From CAIQPV01 sp964480365 (GTDB lineage: Bacteria > Pseudomonadota > Gammaproteobacteria > Burkholderiales > Gallionellaceae): a stretch of 64,000 nt of DNA. Shown in pieces: positions 35,050 through 43,771 of the stretch. The notes beneath the pieces were generated by a model. That model saw only the letters and a list, made by a program, of their open reading frames with translations, was not told where the DNA came from and made no database searches. The stretch is taken from positions 75,778 to 139,777 of the forward strand of contig CAYZPM010000004.1 in NCBI GenBank assembly GCA_964480365.1. The letters run 5' to 3'. Positions within the stretch are counted from its first letter, which is position 1. The number at the start of each line of letters is the position of its first letter. The position numbers and the translations under genes were made by a program.

Positions 35050-36032
35050 TTAGCGACCAGGAAATTCTTAGCGCCAGCATTCTTATCGTAGACGATATGG
35101 AAACCAATGTGCAATTGCTGGAGAAAATGCTGCGTAAAGCCGGTTATCTGCATGTTACATCGACGATGGATCCGCGTGCCGTCTGCACTCTGCATCGCGA
35201 CAACCACTACGACCTGATTCTGCTCGACCTGCAAATGCCCGGCATGAATGGCTTTCAGGTAATGGAAGGCCTGAAAGAAGTCGAAATCGACGGCTATGTT
35301 CCGATACTCGTGATCACGGCCCATTCGATCCACAAGCAACTAGCGCTGGGATCTGGCGCGAAAGACTTCATCAGCAAACCGTTTGATATGATGGAAATCA
35401 AGACACGTATCCATAACATGCTGGAAGTGCGGTTGTTGTACGCAAAACTCGAAGATTCCAACAAGATGCTGGAATCCATGGCTCTGCATGATTCGCTGAC
35501 CGGGCTGCCGAATAGGCGGCTTTTAATGGACAGGCTTTCATCTGCCATAGCCCATGCGCACAGGAACAAGCACGATATGGCGGTAATATATTTGGATTTG
35601 GATGGGTTTAAGCAGATCAATGACACCTTGGGTCACGCAGTGGGCGACACACTGCTGAGTATGATCGCCGCTCGTCTGGTGGCTGCGGTGCGTCAAGAGG
35701 ACACGGTTGCGCGCTTGGGAGGAGACGAATTCGTGATTGTGTTGTGGGAATTAAATCATGGCGACGGTGTGGACAAGCCAGTGTCAAAAGTGATACAGGC
35801 CGTATCACAACCCTATGGCATTCAAGGCCGTAGCGTGAGCATGACTGCCAGCGCAGGTGTCGGTATTTATCCCACGCATGGCGAGGATGCGGAGACGCTG
35901 ATGAAGAACGCGGATCTAGCCTTGTATGAGGCCAAGCGCAAAGGCAAGAACGACTATTGCATTGCAACACACACCGACCCGTTGGCGATGGCGGTAGTTG
36001 ATGCAACGTGTCCTCACAGGACTGAATCTTAA
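35046..36032 (+). CDS. Response regulator with GGDEF diguanylate cyclase domain
   Basis: A 328-aa protein: receiver (Asp in LILLDLQMPGMNGF), then a GGDEF domain opening HDSLTGLPNRRLLMDRL with the intact active loop RLGGDEF. An RxxD inhibitory site (RQED) lies five residues before it, so product inhibition by c-di-GMP is expected. It synthesises c-di-GMP when its receiver is phosphorylated, opposing the HD-GYP protein at 26334. The start overlaps the cyclase stop (ATGA). The first 15 codons and the leader are nearly duplicated at the next gene (36057). Confidence 0.92.
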   Translation: MISDQEILSASILIVDDMETNVQLLEKMLRKAGYLHVTSTMDPRAVCTLHRDNHYDLILLDLQMPGMNGFQVMEGLKEVEIDGYVPILVITAHSIHKQLALGSGAKDFISKPFDMMEIKTRIHNMLEVRLLYAKLEDSNKMLESMALHDSLTGLPNRRLLMDRLSSAIAHAHRNKHDMAVIYLDLDGFKQINDTLGHAVGDTLLSMIAARLVAAVRQEDTVARLGGDEFVIVLWELNHGDGVDKPVSKVIQAVSQPYGIQGRSVSMTASAGVGIYPTHGEDAETLMKNADLALYEAKRKGKNDYCIATHTDPLAMAVVDATCPHRTES

Positions 36033-36056
36033 TGAAAATGAAAGCAGGCAAATACG

Positions 36057-36926
36057 ATGATTAGCGACCAAGAAATTCTTAACGCCAGCATTCTGATCGT
36101 TGACGATCAGCAATCCAATGTCCTTCTGCTGGGGGAAATGCTGCGAGATGTCGGTTATGCGTGCATCGCGTCGACAAATGATCCCTATGCGGTCTGCGAT
36201 CTGCATCGCAAAAGTCGCTACGATCTGATCCTGCTCGATCTACAGATGCCCGGCATGGATGGCTTCCAGGTGATGGAAGGCCTGAAGGAAATAGGAACGG
36301 ATGGCTACCTTCCCGTACTCGTGATCACCGCCCAACCGGATCATAAGCTGCGTGCGTTCGCCGCCGGCGCGAAAGATTTTGTTTCCAAACCGTTTGATCT
36401 GGTCGAAGCACAAACGCGTATCCATAACATGCTGGAAGTGCGGCTGTTGTACAAAAAACTCAAACATACCAACCAAGTGCTGGAACATTACAACCAAATG
36501 CTGGAACAAGATGTGCTGAAACGTACCGCCGAATTACGTGAAAGCGAAGCGTGTTTTCGCCGCCTGACAGAGCTATCGTCCGACTGGTATTGGGAACAGG
36601 ACGCAAACGGGCATTTCACCAAAGTTTACGGCCCGGTACTCGAAATGCTCGGAATCCGGGTTGACGACGCGCTGGACAATACACGGGATGATCAGGGAGC
36701 GCGCTGGAATGAGGGCGAGCGAGAAATTCTGGAGGCTAACCTGGCCGCCAGACGACCCTTTCTGGATTTCGTCTACAGCCGGGCCAATCAAGATGGCTCG
36801 CTGCAATATTTAATGGTGAGCGGGGAACCGATGTTCGACACCTCCGGCCGCTTTACCGGCTACCGAGGAACCGGCAAGGATGTGACTGAAACGATGCGCC
36901 AAAACCATGAGTTGCCCATGATTTAG
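36057..36926 (+). CDS. Receiver-PAS protein without output domain
   Basis: A 289-aa protein with a receiver of the same subfamily (start MISDQEILNASILIVDDQQS; Asp in LILLDLQMPGMDGF), a helical linker (LEHYNQMLEQDVLKRTAELRE) and one PAS/PAC domain (FRRLTELSSDWYWEQDANGH to FTGYRGTGKDVTE). It ends right after PAC at LPMI, where a kinase or GGDEF domain would normally follow. It may be a truncated paralogue or a single-domain adaptor. It is the last gene of the signalling run. Confidence 0.82.
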   Translation: MISDQEILNASILIVDDQQSNVLLLGEMLRDVGYACIASTNDPYAVCDLHRKSRYDLILLDLQMPGMDGFQVMEGLKEIGTDGYLPVLVITAQPDHKLRAFAAGAKDFVSKPFDLVEAQTRIHNMLEVRLLYKKLKHTNQVLEHYNQMLEQDVLKRTAELRESEACFRRLTELSSDWYWEQDANGHFTKVYGPVLEMLGIRVDDALDNTRDDQGARWNEGEREILEANLAARRPFLDFVYSRANQDGSLQYLMVSGEPMFDTSGRFTGYRGTGKDVTETMRQNHELPMI

Positions 36927-37093
36927 TAGCTGCGGGGATATAAGAAAGTGTTTAGCCATCTTACCGAGCTGCAATCTACCTAACAGATCAAGGTTGGCAA
37001 GATTTTGAATTAGCGGCGTAGGCTGGTGGTGAGCAAAGCGAACTCCAGCCGCTTCGACAATCTCAGGACAGGCATGATCAATGGCATCAGCAG

Positions 37094-37486
37094 CTACCTA
37101 ACCGCCACCAACCCCAGCCATTTTTCCATCGGATCAAAATCCCGATCTTTGTGCAGCAGTGGGATATTGTTAAGGATGCAGAAAGTGCCTATCATCACAT
37201 CCACCGTCTTGCGCACCGTCACGCCTTGCTTGCGTAGCGCCCGGTAATTTTTGGCTGTTTGCAGCGCCACTTCGCGCCCCAACATTTCCCGGAACGGCAA
37301 CAGCGCCAGCAAGTTTTGCGCTCGTTTGAAATCGGTATCGCTGGCGAAACCCTGCAATACTTCCGCCATGATGATGTCACCCATCAGAATGTTCTCCTGT
37401 CCAAGCAGCGCATCCAATCGGTCAGTTTGAGTGTTGGCGACGCCGTTGAAGTAATCAATCCAGACGGATGCATCAACCAGAATCAT
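37094..37486 (-). CDS. vapC: VapC-family PIN-domain ribonuclease toxin
   Basis: A 130-aa PIN-domain protein starting MILVDASVWIDYF (first acidic residue Asp5), with IIMAEVLQGF (Glu) and TVDVMIGTF and HKDRDFDPM supplying the remaining acidic residues. VapC toxins cleave tRNA or rRNA. The start overlaps the vapB stop by 4 nt, so the pair is coupled. The reading frame is complete, indicating an active module. Confidence 0.92.
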   Translation of the reverse strand: MILVDASVWIDYFNGVANTQTDRLDALLGQENILMGDIIMAEVLQGFASDTDFKRAQNLLALLPFREMLGREVALQTAKNYRALRKQGVTVRKTVDVMIGTFCILNNIPLLHKDRDFDPMEKWLGLVAVR

Positions 37487-37716
37487 TTGTGCGAGCCGCC
37501 GCTACGCTGCTTGCCTGCTTGCCCCTCTTCAGTGCGCGAAGCTTCCAAATCCCCGCTCCACTTCAGCTTGCCGCGCGCAGAGCGGATTTTCTCCTGTTGC
37601 TTGAGTTGCACCAGCAAGCGCAACCCCGCCTCAACAATTTCCCGTTTGGTTGGCAGGCCAGACAAGTTCGATGCCTGTTGCATCAAATCGTCATCAATTA
37701 CGATATTAGTACGCAC
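37483..37716 (-). CDS. vapB: VapB-family antitoxin
   Basis: A 77-aa protein beginning MRTNIVIDDDLMQQASNLSG, the ribbon-helix-helix strand and helix of the VapB type with TKREIVEAGLRLLV. The charged C-terminal tail (RSARGKLKWSGDLEASR) would wrap the toxin. It lies directly downstream of a perfect palindrome at 37735-37760, the presumed operator for autorepression by the VapBC complex. Confidence 0.9.
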   Translation of the reverse strand: MRTNIVIDDDLMQQASNLSGLPTKREIVEAGLRLLVQLKQQEKIRSARGKLKWSGDLEASRTEEGQAGKQRSGGSHK

Positions 37717-37734
37717 AGCCCGTCCTTTTATGAT

Positions 37735-37760
37735 GTGTATAAGTTAGCTATATTATACAC
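37735..37760. promoter_or_regulatory. vapBC operator palindrome
   Basis: GTGTATAA, 10 nt, TTATACAC, all perfect, about 20 nt upstream of the vapB start. TTATAC on the minus strand can also serve as a -10-like element, so binding would block the promoter. Confidence 0.65.
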
Positions 37761-37790
37761 ATTCCATGCCGAACCAACACAAGAGATATG

Positions 37791-38630
37791 CTAGACATTG
37801 CTTGCCGAGACTTTTAGATAAGAAACGAAAGCAGAACAAGCAACCAGCATAAACTTGGCATCTGCATATGTGATGTTCGTGTCATCAATAAGAGAATGGC
37901 GTATACCTGATGCATCACTCGTATAGCCATATAACTGATCAAAAGCCTTGGAAAGTGCAGGATGTAAATTACGAATCTTCTTGAGCGCACCTCCTAAAGT
38001 CGCAGATGTATTTCCGTTCACTAGCCTACAGGCCGCTTCAACAGCAGAAATAGATTCCTTAACTGAGTTGCGGTAATCCGGTGCCTGTTTGTCACTAAGC
38101 ATTCGTAGAGCCGCCTCAAGATGTAAGCGAACCGGTTTTTCAGGGTGTTCTAGCCCATCCTCAATTGCTTCTATTTCCTGTTGGTCTGTGATCTCCGCAA
38201 TTTCTTTGCTGACAAAACGATAAGCGGCGTTTTGTTCCTCAAAAACTTGATTGATCCATTCACGCGCTTCATCGCTGAGCAATTCGCTTGAATCCAGAGA
38301 AATTGCCTCAATAAAATCGTAAACCTCGAACCAATCACATTCTAAAAAGTATTTTTTTAGTTGGTCATACCCGCCTGTTTCATATCTATTCCGGAATTCA
38401 GGAAGGCTGTCGAGGTCTTTATTGAAGAAGTGGAACCATAAGCGTTGCAGCATACTATCAATGCGTTGGCTAATTTCACGCGTTTGGTAGTCATTATGAT
38501 TGTAATGATCCCAGATTATCACCTTGAGAACATTCCAGAGTTTTGTGCGTAAAGCCTCATCAACAGATTCACGCTGAAAGGCTCGCTCCAAAGGAGTGTG
38601 TCCATACCGCTGTGAGAATCTTGGCATCAT
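37791..38630 (-). CDS. AbiJ N-terminal-domain-4-like protein (possible abortive-infection factor)
   Basis: A 279-aa protein. The start MMPRFSQRYGHTPLERAFQR then ESVDEALRTKLWNVL resembles the AbiJ-NTD4 domain, found at the N-terminus of abortive-infection proteins. The C-terminal half (ISAVEAACRLVNGNTSATL, ASGIRHSLIDD, ADAKFMLVACSAFVSYL) resembles the associated helical domain. The start at 38630 is chosen because similarity begins there; a longer frame overlaps the neighbouring aminotransferase. Its AT-rich composition differs from the arn genes upstream. The phage-defence role is inferred from the family name only. Confidence 0.65.
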   Translation of the reverse strand: MMPRFSQRYGHTPLERAFQRESVDEALRTKLWNVLKVIIWDHYNHNDYQTREISQRIDSMLQRLWFHFFNKDLDSLPEFRNRYETGGYDQLKKYFLECDWFEVYDFIEAISLDSSELLSDEAREWINQVFEEQNAAYRFVSKEIAEITDQQEIEAIEDGLEHPEKPVRLHLEAALRMLSDKQAPDYRNSVKESISAVEAACRLVNGNTSATLGGALKKIRNLHPALSKAFDQLYGYTSDASGIRHSLIDDTNITYADAKFMLVACSAFVSYLKVSASNV

Positions 38631-38658
38631 GTATTCCGATATATCAAACGTAACAAAC

Positions 38659-39780
38659 CTACCCTGCCAGCACTTCGCGCATCGCCTTACAGGTGCGCTC
38701 GACAGCCGCCTCATTCATCGCATAGAACATCGGCAAGGAAACGATCTGCTTGCCGACGCGCTCGGCGACCGGGAACATGCCTTCCTTGAAGCCCAGTGCG
38801 CGATACAGTTTGAACAGGTGGATAGAGGCGTAGTGAAAGCCGACGCCGATGTTGTATTCCTTCATGCGCGCCATGAACTCGGCGCGAGTGATGCGCTCCG
38901 GCAGCACGATCTGAAACAGATGCCAGTTGGTATTTTCGAATTCAGCGGGAGGTAATTGCGCGCCGGTTTGTGTCTCGAAATCCTTACCCAGCGTGGCGAA
39001 ATAATGCCTCGCCAGTTTGCGACGTTGTGCGGTGATGGCGTTCAGTTGCGCGAACTGGCCTAAACCAATTGCGGCGGCTACATCTGTCATATTGTACTTG
39101 CCGCCCAGCACGTCCACTTCGATGCCGTCCCAGCCGCTGCGCGTGACGCCCTGCAGCCGGTATTTCTCTGCGAGCTTTGCTTCCTCTTCATTATTCAGCA
39201 CCAGACAGCCGCCTTCGGATGTGGTGATGTTCTTGTTGGCCTGAAAGCTGAACGAAACGAAATCGCCGAAAGAACCAATCGGCTTGCCCTTCCAACTCGA
39301 TCCGATAGCTTGCGCGGCATCTTCCACTACGCGCAGTTTATGTTTGCCCGCAATCGCATAAAGCCTGTCCATATCCAGCGGCTTGCCCGCCAGATACACC
39401 GGGATGATGGCCTTGGTGCGCGGAGTGATGGCGGCTTCTACCTTATCCAGATCAATGTTGCGGGTAACCGGATCAATGTCGGCAAACACCGGTGTGGCAC
39501 CGACTTCAATGATTACATTCGCGGTGGCCACCCAGGAAATCGGCGTGGTGATGACTTCGTCGCCTGCGCCGATACCCGCAATGCGTAAGGCGATTTCCAT
39601 GGTGCAGGTGCCGGAGTTGAAAGTGCGTACCGGACGCCCGCCGAAGTAGGCGGAGAGCGTCTTTTCAAATTCCTGCACTTTGGGGCCGGTGGTGATCCAG
39701 CCGGAGCGCAGCACATCAACGACGGCGGCGATGGTGGCTTCGTCTATGGTTGGGCGGGAGAAAGGAAGAAAAGTATTCAT
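38659..39780 (-). CDS. DegT/DnrJ/EryC1 aminotransferase, ArnB-like
   Basis: A 373-aa PLP-dependent sugar aminotransferase. The PLP-lysine segment SFQANKNITTSEGG is present. The start NTFLPFSRPTIDEATIAAVV and the TTGPKVQEFE and VEDAAQAIGSSWKGKPIG motifs follow the ArnB (UDP-4-amino-4-deoxy-L-arabinose--oxoglutarate aminotransferase) pattern. In the ArnB pathway it aminates UDP-4-keto-arabinose for lipid A modification. It lies downstream of an SMR-type transporter and ArnT-like transferase on the same strand, supporting an L-Ara4N-like role, though other 4-amino sugars are possible. The usual arnA and arnC genes are not in the window. Confidence 0.82.
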   Translation of the reverse strand: MNTFLPFSRPTIDEATIAAVVDVLRSGWITTGPKVQEFEKTLSAYFGGRPVRTFNSGTCTMEIALRIAGIGAGDEVITTPISWVATANVIIEVGATPVFADIDPVTRNIDLDKVEAAITPRTKAIIPVYLAGKPLDMDRLYAIAGKHKLRVVEDAAQAIGSSWKGKPIGSFGDFVSFSFQANKNITTSEGGCLVLNNEEEAKLAEKYRLQGVTRSGWDGIEVDVLGGKYNMTDVAAAIGLGQFAQLNAITAQRRKLARHYFATLGKDFETQTGAQLPPAEFENTNWHLFQIVLPERITRAEFMARMKEYNIGVGFHYASIHLFKLYRALGFKEGMFPVAERVGKQIVSLPMFYAMNEAAVERTCKAMREVLAG

Positions 39781-39867
39781 TAAATATATCCGTTAAAAAT
39801 TTCTACCGCCATTCTGGCTGATGCTTCGACAAGCTCAGCACGAACGGCTCGGTGAATAGCATTGACT

Positions 39868-40239
39868 TTAAGCCCTTGAAATAATAATCACACCCAGAAT
39901 AATCACGCCCATGCCGACCAGTTTGGTCGGGTTGAAGGCTTCGCCAAGCAGATACCATGCTGCCACAGCATTCACCACATAAGCCATGGACAGCATCGGG
40001 AAAGCAATACTCACGGGTACACGCGACAGCGCGAGTATCCAGATAACCACGCTTAATGCGTAGCAAAACAGTGCGGCAATGATATGCCACTCAGTTGCCA
40101 GTTTCCACCCGATGGGCAGGATGTTTTCCATGCTGAATTCAAAATGACCAATTACATTGGTTCCCGCCTTCATCAGTATCTGCGCGGTGGCGTTGAGCAT
40201 CACGCCAGTAAAAATCAGGCCGAAGCTGATTAAATTCAT
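39868..40239 (-). CDS. SMR/EamA-type small transporter, ArnE/ArnF-like
   Basis: A 123-aa protein with four membrane helices (ISFGLIFTGVMLNATAQILM, ALFCYALSVVIWILAL and two more). The size and the N-terminal NATAQILMKAG motif fit the subunits of the undecaprenyl-phosphate-aminoarabinose flippase (ArnE/ArnF), which moves the lipid-linked sugar across the inner membrane. The start overlaps the ArnT-like stop by 4 nt. Only one subunit gene is visible, so it may act as a homodimer. Confidence 0.75.
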   Translation of the reverse strand: MNLISFGLIFTGVMLNATAQILMKAGTNVIGHFEFSMENILPIGWKLATEWHIIAALFCYALSVVIWILALSRVPVSIAFPMLSMAYVVNAVAAWYLLGEAFNPTKLVGMGVIILGVIIISRA

Positions 40240-41900
40240 GGCTTGCTCACCACGATGTATTGAGTATCTTCATAAATAATTTTCATGGCAAAATTGAGCT
40301 GCTGGAGTTGCGGATAAATATCTTTCGGCATGATCGCCAGCGCCTCCGATTGTACCTGCCAAACCTTCGCCAGGCTGGCGATGTCAGGTATCCAGCGCTG
40401 CGGTTCCTGCTTGATACCAAATTCCATCTCGTCCTGATACTGCACCAGAGTAAAGGTGCGCTTCAAATAAAACGGCAAAGTTTGTTCGTACATGGCGACC
40501 GAATAAAACGGTTCGCCTGCCTTGACGTAGGGGCGTATCGCATCGGCGATGAGGTAGGCAGAGCGTTCCTTCGCGATGGTGTTATAGCCAGAGGTACCCA
40601 GTTGCATAGCCATCAGCGAACTCAATGCCAATACCAGCACAGCCACAGGTTTGTTACTGCGTCGCAATAATACCAGCGCGGTAATCAAACCCAGAGACCA
40701 GATCAGCGCCGCCGCCATCAGCCAATAGGCATATTCACCATACATCTGCATTTGCAGCGGCGTATCCGCCATCCGCGCCGAAAAAAATGGCGCAAACCCC
40801 AGCCCCAACGCCAGAGGCAATATCGGGGCTATCATCCAGAACAATCTGCGCGCGTCGATTTCGACCAGTTGTCTGCCCATCAGCAGCGTCAGCGCCGGAA
40901 ACATCGGTAGCAGATAGGGCGGCAGCTTGGAGCCGGATACCGAGAAGAACAGATAGATGAACACCGACCAGATTAACAGGAAGCGTTCCGGGTTGAAGGT
41001 TTTGTCGTCCGTGCGTGAACTGTCTTTCCATGTACGAAGCAGAGTATCAAACATCAACACAGTCCACGGCATCATGCCGAACATCAAGACGGGCACGAAG
41101 TAATACCAAGGCTGATAGCGCCCTAAATCTTTGGTGGTGAAACGCGTGTAGTGTTCGTAAATAAAAAATTTCTGGAAGAATTCCGGATTGGCTTTCATCA
41201 CCAGATAAAACCACGGGGCAGTAATAAGAAAAAATAACGCCAGACCGGGCAACCAGTGCATGCGTTTGAATACTGAAAAATCGCGCTGCGCTACGGCATA
41301 AATAAACAGCGCGGCGCCCGGCAACACCAAACCCATCAAGCCCTTGCTCAACACGGCCAACCCCAGAGCAGCCCAAGCCAGCAACATCCAGTTACGACGT
41401 TTTGTCGTGTTTGTCTGTACTTGTCCGAGCAACAGACCTGCTATGCCCAGCGTAATAAAAAAGGTGACCCCCATGTCCAGCGTGTTGCCGTGCCCCATCA
41501 ACGCATACAGCAAGTTTCCGCCGAGCAGCATGGCGGCATAGCGCCCTGCTGCGCATCCGAACAGGCGTGCGCCAGCGAACCACACCAGCAGGATACCGGC
41601 GTAGCCGGTCAGCGCGGCCCACAGGCGCGAGGTCCATTGATGCTCGCCGAATAATTCGTATGCAGTCGCGGTCGCCCAATATTGCAACGGGGGTTTTTCG
41701 AAATACTTCAGGTCATTCAGGCGCGGCGTGACCCAATCGCCGCTCACCACCATCTCGCGGGAAATCTCAGCGTAGCGCCCTTCATCTGGCTTGATCAACT
41801 TGCGATATTCGATATTGCCGAACCAAATGACCGCCGCTGCCAGCAGCAGCCACAGCCAACGCCGGGATGCGCCCGTGCAGGACTTGTTCAGATGTTCCAT
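40236..41900 (-). CDS. ArnT-like glycosyltransferase (GT39/PMT family)
   Basis: A 554-aa inner-membrane protein with about 12 hydrophobic helices and a first periplasmic loop containing KPDEGRYAEISREMV with the conserved Asp-Glu. Next come WVTPRLNDLKYFEKPPLQYW and GMMPWTVLMF. This is the ArnT plan (4-amino-4-deoxy-L-arabinose transferase to lipid A), also shared by other PMT-like transferases. It heads the ArnT-SMR-ArnB-like operon; the coupling argues for addition of an amino sugar to the envelope, which in known bacteria lowers sensitivity to cationic peptides. Confidence 0.8.
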   Translation of the reverse strand: MEHLNKSCTGASRRWLWLLLAAAVIWFGNIEYRKLIKPDEGRYAEISREMVVSGDWVTPRLNDLKYFEKPPLQYWATATAYELFGEHQWTSRLWAALTGYAGILLVWFAGARLFGCAAGRYAAMLLGGNLLYALMGHGNTLDMGVTFFITLGIAGLLLGQVQTNTTKRRNWMLLAWAALGLAVLSKGLMGLVLPGAALFIYAVAQRDFSVFKRMHWLPGLALFFLITAPWFYLVMKANPEFFQKFFIYEHYTRFTTKDLGRYQPWYYFVPVLMFGMMPWTVLMFDTLLRTWKDSSRTDDKTFNPERFLLIWSVFIYLFFSVSGSKLPPYLLPMFPALTLLMGRQLVEIDARRLFWMIAPILPLALGLGFAPFFSARMADTPLQMQMYGEYAYWLMAAALIWSLGLITALVLLRRSNKPVAVLVLALSSLMAMQLGTSGYNTIAKERSAYLIADAIRPYVKAGEPFYSVAMYEQTLPFYLKRTFTLVQYQDEMEFGIKQEPQRWIPDIASLAKVWQVQSEALAIMPKDIYPQLQQLNFAMKIIYEDTQYIVVSKP

Positions 41901-42028
41901 AACTTCATGCGGACGCTTTCCAGCTCAGGGGATAGAAAAATTTCGAGGCGAGATTTTAACCTAAATACAGATACACCGATCATTTCACCACAGATTGACA
42001 ATTAGAATGTGAAACTCGCCAAAACATA

Positions 42029-43369
42029 TCAGCCCTTTTCCTTCACCTCAGTCAGCGCCCAGCCTTGCGCAAAGATGATGCGCAGTTCCGCGCCGATCTC
42101 CAACTGTCCAGCATCCGACACCACGACACCGTTTGTGTCTTGCACCAAGCTGTAGCCGCGCGCCAGCACTTGTTGCGGATTAAGCGAGGCAAGGTTTTGC
42201 GCGGCGTTTTCAATACGCACCCATCGTTGCGCTTGTGTCGCGCGCATCGCTATGAGCAGACGTTCCGCCAGATTTGTTTGCCTGTCCTGCAAGCGGGCAA
42301 AGTCGCTGCACGAAGCGCGCAGCCGCTGCCCCAATGATTGCCAACGCCAATGTTGCCGTTGCTTGCCATACGCGAAAGCGCGCTGCATGCATTGTTGTAG
42401 TTGTCCTAATTGTTGAGTCTTGTTTTGCAACTGCTGCGCGGGGTGTACCAGACGGCGCTGTAAATAATCCAGTGACTGCATGGCGTTTTGCAGACGGTTG
42501 CGCTGCGCACGCTGTAAGTGTTGCGCCATATCACGCAAACTTCTCAACAAGGCGTCACGATCCGGAGCTACGCGCTGCGCCGCTGCGGTCGGGGTCGGGG
42601 CGCGTTCGTCTGCAACAAAATCGGCGATGGTAAAATCGGTCTCATGCCCTACCCCGCTTACCACGGGAATGGCGCTGGCAACGATGGCGCGCGCCACCGC
42701 TTCTTCGTTGAATGCCCACAAATCTTCAATGCTGCCACCGCCCCGGCATACGACCAGCACATCGCATTCCGCTCGTTCGTTCGCCATACGGATGGCCTGC
42801 GCAATTTTCTGCGCTGCGCCTTCGCCTTGTACCGGCGTGGGATACACCACCACGGGGATGCCGGGCATGCGCCGCGCCAGCGTAGTCAGCACATCGCGCA
42901 GCGCTGCCGCCTGCGGAGAGGTGACGATGCCGATTTGCGCCGGCAAGAAAGGCAAGGCATGTTTGCGCGCCGCATCGAACAGCCCCTCGCCTTCCAGTTT
43001 TTTCTTGAGTCGTTCGAACGCCTCGTACAACGCCCCTAATCCGGCGGGACGCATCTGCTCCAACGTCAACTGAAATTCGCCGCGCGACTCATACAAAGTC
43101 GCCAATGCCAACACTTCCACCTGCATGCCGTTTTTCGGCTGCCAGTCGAGATACTGGCTCTTGTGGCGAAACATCACGCAGCGTACCTGCGCCTGCTCGT
43201 CCTTCAGGGAAAAATACCAGTGCCCGGATGCCGCGCAGACAAAATTGGAAATCTCGCCACGCACCCACAGCAAGGGTAACCCGTTTTCCAGCAATTGCTT
43301 GGCCGCAAAGTTTAGTTCGCGTACGCTGAATACGCGATTTTTTTCAAGTGTATTCGAATTAAAAAACAT
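42029..43369 (-). CDS. xseA: Exodeoxyribonuclease VII large subunit
   Basis: 446 codons from the chosen start MFFNSNTLEKNRVFSVRELN; a frame extending to 43438 lacks similarity. The N-terminal OB fold contains LPLLWVRGEISNFVCAASGH and HWYFSLKDEQAQVRCVMF. The catalytic domain has GIVTSPQAAALRDVL, VCRGGGSIEDLWAFNEE and GVGHETDFTIADFVADERAPTPTAAA (split: GVGHETDFTIAD, then RAPTPTAAA). The C-terminal part is a long coiled coil. With XseB it degrades single-stranded DNA. No xseB is seen beside it. Confidence 0.93.
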   Translation of the reverse strand: MFFNSNTLEKNRVFSVRELNFAAKQLLENGLPLLWVRGEISNFVCAASGHWYFSLKDEQAQVRCVMFRHKSQYLDWQPKNGMQVEVLALATLYESRGEFQLTLEQMRPAGLGALYEAFERLKKKLEGEGLFDAARKHALPFLPAQIGIVTSPQAAALRDVLTTLARRMPGIPVVVYPTPVQGEGAAQKIAQAIRMANERAECDVLVVCRGGGSIEDLWAFNEEAVARAIVASAIPVVSGVGHETDFTIADFVADERAPTPTAAAQRVAPDRDALLRSLRDMAQHLQRAQRNRLQNAMQSLDYLQRRLVHPAQQLQNKTQQLGQLQQCMQRAFAYGKQRQHWRWQSLGQRLRASCSDFARLQDRQTNLAERLLIAMRATQAQRWVRIENAAQNLASLNPQQVLARGYSLVQDTNGVVVSDAGQLEIGAELRIIFAQGWALTEVKEKG

Positions 43370-43438
43370 ATTGACAACCCGCAATAATCCACAACTCAAG
43401 GAAATACGCCACTGTGCCGCAATATACCCTACTTCCAT

Positions 43439-43771
43439 ATCGGAAATTTACACTATCTTGCTGTTTTTATTGTTAATTTATAAAGCTTAAAAATTAAGCA
43501 GCGAAACAAAATTGTTATCCGATAAGGGGTTGGGAATTACTCCATACCTCTTATTCACAAAGTTATCCACAGTTCCTGTGCACAACAAAACATACATAAC
43601 TAATATATCTAACATGATAATGAAACCCGCCATACCCGCTTCCCAATATAACCGCTTACGCCTGCCGGGTTAACTCAATTCCAGAGACAAATTCCAGCAA
43701 AGAAACTTGCCCAAATAGCTGCGACAAGATAGAGTGCCGCCTGTCCAATTTAAGCATATCGGAAAAGTCGC
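43439..43771. other. Gene-free AT-rich stretch with DnaA-box cluster
   Basis: 333 nt (from the long-frame limit) between divergent xseA and exbB without a gene. Three DnaA-box-like 9-mers lie within 35 nt at 43551-43585. The sequence around 43440-43500 and 43586-43620 is AT-rich. The exbB promoter must also lie here. Confidence 0.5.
43551..43585. promoter_or_regulatory. Cluster of three DnaA-box-like sites
   Basis: TTATTCACA (43551-43559), TTATCCACA (43563-43571) and, inverted, TGTGCACAA (43577-43585, one mismatch to the TTATNCACA consensus). It could be a replication-initiator titration or regulatory site; no dnaA/dnaN genes are in view. Confidence 0.5.

Noticed and set aside
43439..43771. 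The replication origin of the chromosome
   Set aside because: Three DnaA-like boxes alone are not enough; dnaA, dnaN, gyrB and typical neighbours are absent.
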